DNA from: Marinobacter maroccanus
Lineage (GTDB): Bacteria > Pseudomonadota > Gammaproteobacteria > Pseudomonadales > Oleiphilaceae
Direction of reading: 5' to 3'
DNA length: 64,000 nucleotides
Assembly: GCF_002933275.1 (NCBI RefSeq)
Contig: NZ_PSSX01000016.1
Location: 38,236 to 102,235, forward strand
Below are positions 61,715 through 64,000 of this stretch, in pieces. The notes under the pieces were generated by a model. It did not search any database. It was not told the origin of the DNA and saw only the letters and a list, made by a program, of their open reading frames with translations. Within the stretch, counting starts at the first letter, position 1; every line of letters starts with the position of its first letter. Position numbers and translations under genes: made by a program.

Positions 61715-62469
61715 CAGCACTGGTCGAAGTAAAGGGGCTGGATAAAGCCTTTGGTGGTGTCCACGCCGTGGAAGGTGTCAGCTTTTCTGTTGAAGCCGGT
61801 CAGGTCTATTCGGTTATTGGCCCCAACGGTGCCGGCAAGACAACGCTGTTCAACCTGATCACCGGGCTCTATACGCCCACCAAGGGCGAGATCCTGCTCA
61901 ACGGTGAAAGCACCCTGAAACTTGAGCCGAATGAGCTGGCAGAGCGGGGCATGTGCCGCACCTTCCAGCAGATGCAGATCTGCATGAATATGACGGCCAT
62001 CGAGAATGTGATGCTGGGCCGCCACCTGCAGCTCAAAAGCAGCCTGTTTACCACTCTGTTCCGTTTACCCTCCCTGCGTCGCAACGAAGCTGCGGCTCGC
62101 AAGCGTGCTGCAGAACTTATGGAATATGTGGGCTGTGGTGATTACCTGGATACGGAAGCCTCGGCCATGTCCTATGGCGCGCTCAAGCGCCTGGAAATTG
62201 CCCGGGCGCTGGCCGCTGAACCCAAGGTTATCCTTCTGGACGAGCCGGCTGCCGGTTTGAACGCGGTTGAAACCGCTGCGCTGGAAGATCTGATCCGCAA
62301 GATTGCGGATCAGGGCACCACGGTAATGCTGGTTGAGCACGATATGAAACTGGTTATGGGTATATCTGACCGGTTGCTGGTGCTTAACTACGGCCGTGTT
62401 CTGGCAGAGGGAACCCCTGAGGAAATCCGCCAGAATCCGGATGTTATCGCCGCCTATCTGGGTGGCTGA
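61711..62469 (+). CDS. Branched-chain-type ABC importer ATPase, LivG-like
   Basis: A 252-residue ABC ATPase. Walker A is GPNGAGKTT (about 36-44); the C-loop is S-M-S-Y-G-A-L-K rather than LSGGQ, common in LivG-like proteins; Walker B is VILLDEP. It drives the importer together with the following gene. GGGAGG lies just before ATG 61711. Confidence 0.95.
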   Translation: MTALVEVKGLDKAFGGVHAVEGVSFSVEAGQVYSVIGPNGAGKTTLFNLITGLYTPTKGEILLNGESTLKLEPNELAERGMCRTFQQMQICMNMTAIENVMLGRHLQLKSSLFTTLFRLPSLRRNEAAARKRAAELMEYVGCGDYLDTEASAMSYGALKRLEIARALAAEPKVILLDEPAAGLNAVETAALEDLIRKIADQGTTVMLVEHDMKLVMGISDRLLVLNYGRVLAEGTPEEIRQNPDVIAAYLGG

Positions 62470-62486
62470 GCAAGGAGACATTTCAC

Positions 62487-63851
62487 ATGAGCGAGCAAAA
62501 CACTGAAATGGCGCCTGCCCAGTCACGCAGTGAGCAGGCCGTAAGGATTATTGTTCATGAACACCAGGCGCTGTGGCGGATTCTGGATCTGCTGGATCAG
62601 CTTCTGAGTGATATGAACGTCAACGATCAGCGGCCCGATGAGCGGCTGTTAACGACCATTTTCGATTACATTCAGCACTTCTCCCAACGGGTCCATAGCA
62701 CACCCACGGACATCGAGCTCTACAAGCGGCTCAGTGAGAAGTCACCTGAGACGGCGCCGCTTCTGGAAAAGCTGGCGAAGGGCTATGTCATCGGTCATGA
62801 AAAGCTGGTGGAGTTGCGGCGGTTGTTGGCTGATTGCGAAGAAGGCTGGCCGGAAGGCCGCGAGGAATTCAGTCATGCCCTGGCGCGTTTCACCGAAGCC
62901 CTGCGCAAGCACATTCGCAAGGAAGAGGGCGTGGTTATCCCACGGGCCCGTAAACTGCTGACGGAAGAAGACTGGCAGCAGATTATTGAAGCCCGGGACG
63001 TGGAAAACGATCCGCTGTTCGGTGAGCGCGTTCGGGAAGAGTTCCGGGAACTGCGGCACCAGATTGTCAGCTACACCCCAGAGAAGTTCGGTGGTCTTGG
63101 CCTGAAGCATGCGGACCGGGTGACGGCGCCCCATGCCAAACAGGAAATGCTGTCCATCAAGGGGCTGGTAACGTCCTACGGCCAGATTGAAGTTCTGCAT
63201 GATGTGGATATCCACATCAACAGCGGCGAGATCGTGTCGCTTGTCGGCGCTAATGGCGCCGGCAAATCGACCCTGCTGATGACCATCTCCGGTCTGCAGC
63301 CGACAGACCGAGGTGCGATAACCTTCGAAGGCAAGGATCTGTCGAAGATCGGTGCCGATCAGCGGGTGGCTAATGGCATTGTTCAGGTGCCTGAAGGCCG
63401 GCAGGTGTTCAAGGACCTGAGCGTTCACGACAACCTGCTGCTGGGCGCCTACACCCGGGGCAAAACCCCCGAGGTGATGGACGATCTGGAGCGGATGTAC
63501 ACCAAGTTCCCGATCCTGCGTCAGAAGCGTCATAACCTGGCGGGTGAGCTCTCCGGCGGTCAGCAGCAGATGTTGGCCATGGGGCGTGCCCTGATGGCCA
63601 AGCCGAGGCTGCTGCTTCTGGACGAGCCCAGTATGGGTCTGGCGCCGTTGATCATCGAAGAGATCTTCAACATCGTCAAAGAGCTCAAGGAAGAGGGCAT
63701 TACCATCTTCCTGGTAGAGCAGAACGCCTCCCAGGCGCTGGCCCTGGCTGATCGTGGCTATGTGCTGGAGACCGGCAAGGTGGTGATCGAGGGCACCGGC
63801 CGTGAACTGCTCAGCAATGAGAAGGTTCGTGAGGCTTACCTGGGCATGTAA
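62487..63851 (+). CDS. Hemerythrin-like domain fused to LivF-type ABC ATPase
   Basis: A 454-residue fusion. Residues 15-165 form a hemerythrin/HHE helical bundle: H24 and H26 (IVHEHQALW), H64 and H70 (YIQHFSQRVH), H104 with E105 (GHEKLVELRR), and H142 with E146-E147 (KHIRKEEGVVIP), a plausible di-iron or O2/NO/metal site. From about 221 it is a LivF ATPase: Walker A GANGAGKST (254-262), LSGGQ (355-359), Walker B LLLLDEP (375-381), end REAYLGM. LivF alone is about 235 residues, so the N-terminal 220 are extra. AAGGAGA precedes ATG 62487, 17 bp after livG. Confidence 0.9.
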   Translation: MSEQNTEMAPAQSRSEQAVRIIVHEHQALWRILDLLDQLLSDMNVNDQRPDERLLTTIFDYIQHFSQRVHSTPTDIELYKRLSEKSPETAPLLEKLAKGYVIGHEKLVELRRLLADCEEGWPEGREEFSHALARFTEALRKHIRKEEGVVIPRARKLLTEEDWQQIIEARDVENDPLFGERVREEFRELRHQIVSYTPEKFGGLGLKHADRVTAPHAKQEMLSIKGLVTSYGQIEVLHDVDIHINSGEIVSLVGANGAGKSTLLMTISGLQPTDRGAITFEGKDLSKIGADQRVANGIVQVPEGRQVFKDLSVHDNLLLGAYTRGKTPEVMDDLERMYTKFPILRQKRHNLAGELSGGQQQMLAMGRALMAKPRLLLLDEPSMGLAPLIIEEIFNIVKELKEEGITIFLVEQNASQALALADRGYVLETGKVVIEGTGRELLSNEKVREAYLGM

Positions 63852-63913
63852 TCGCCCGGAACTTTCCTTGCACAAATAAAAGGTTCATCGCAGGTTAGCG
63901 TGAAAAAGTAGGA

Positions 63914-63979
63914 GACGGCGGTAAAACCGGTTAGTTTTGAGTTCGCCAAAACAACAAAATTAACCAATCCACCGCCGTC
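63914..63979. repeat. Long imperfect inverted repeat at the right edge
   Basis: GACGGCGGT (63914-63922) and GGTTAGTTTTG (63929-63939) on the left mirror ACCGCCGTC (63971-63979) and CAAAATTAACC (63955-63965) on the right. That gives 19 of 20 matched bases in two blocks. It ends 3 bp before a truncated ATG frame. It could be an insertion-sequence end or a transcript-shielding hairpin. Confidence 0.6.
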
Positions 63980-63982
63980 CCT

Positions 63983-64000
63983 ATGAATGCTAATCCTCTT
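63983..64000 (+). CDS. Truncated reading frame at the window end, possibly transposase
   Basis: ATG at 63983 begins M-N-A-N-P-L and runs off the window. Six codons are too few to identify. The strong inverted repeat just upstream makes a mobile-element gene possible; another chromosomal gene cannot be excluded. Confidence 0.25.

Noticed and set aside
1..64000. rRNA, tRNA, CRISPR arrays, prophage genes
   Set aside because: Read for on both strands and not found. A scan by eye can miss a tRNA, so a tRNA search would settle this.

Overview
The window looks like chromosome of a marine or halophilic gammaproteobacterium, most likely Marinobacter or a close relative. This is inferred from gene content and overall sequence character (moderately high GC by eye, clear Shine-Dalgarno sites, gammaproteobacterial families such as YeiP, TrxC, GbdR-like, NnrU, DUF2860 and DUF3185); no database search was possible. 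No rRNA, tRNA or CRISPR array was seen. Genes are dense, on both strands, with many divergent regulator/target pairs.

Region 1 (1-2.8 kb): end of a LysR regulator, then DUF2252, FrnE-type DsbA and DUF4112 genes. Region 2 (2.9-10.8 kb): a folate-linked one-carbon cluster. It has a GcvT-fold DmdA-like demethylase, a MetF-like reductase and formate-tetrahydrofolate ligase on the + strand, facing a GbdR-like regulator and a two-domain dimethylglycine dehydrogenase. Together these can strip methyl groups onto tetrahydrofolate and oxidise them to formate with ATP gain. Region 3 (11-21 kb): a diguanylate cyclase, small membrane proteins, a methyltransferase, two LysR regulators, a MocR regulator with a palindromic site, a homocysteine S-methyltransferase and a Kef-type antiporter.

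Region 4 (21.4-26.7 kb): the most unusual block. Four co-directional envelope genes encode an Omp85-like barrel with a POTRA-like domain, a PEGA/Sel1-like periplasmic protein, a DUF4105/Lnb-like lipoprotein with a candidate His/Cys pair, and a secreted coiled-coil protein. A perfect FNR/Anr-type box lies before the second gene. Region 5 (26.7-40 kb): a single-chain biotin-dependent acyl-CoA carboxylase, DMT exporters with regulators, a nitroreductase, a zinc peptidase, NnrU, and a tight operon of COQ7-like, unknown, AlkA-like and deaminase genes.

Region 6 (40-50 kb): pseudoazurin with a terminator, two orphan periplasmic binding proteins, a Bcr/CflA exporter divergent from a BCCT transporter with an altered aromatic box, MscS, a DUF2860 outer-membrane protein and TrxC. 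Region 7 (50.8-57.3 kb): enoyl-CoA hydratase, a GIDE-like/LemA fusion, threonine aldolase, YeiP, an MFS carrier and a thioesterase. Region 8 (57.3-63.9 kb): a PaaX repressor divergent from a complete branched-chain-type ABC importer whose last ATPase carries an N-terminal hemerythrin domain. The right edge holds a long inverted repeat next to a truncated reading frame that may be the end of a mobile element.
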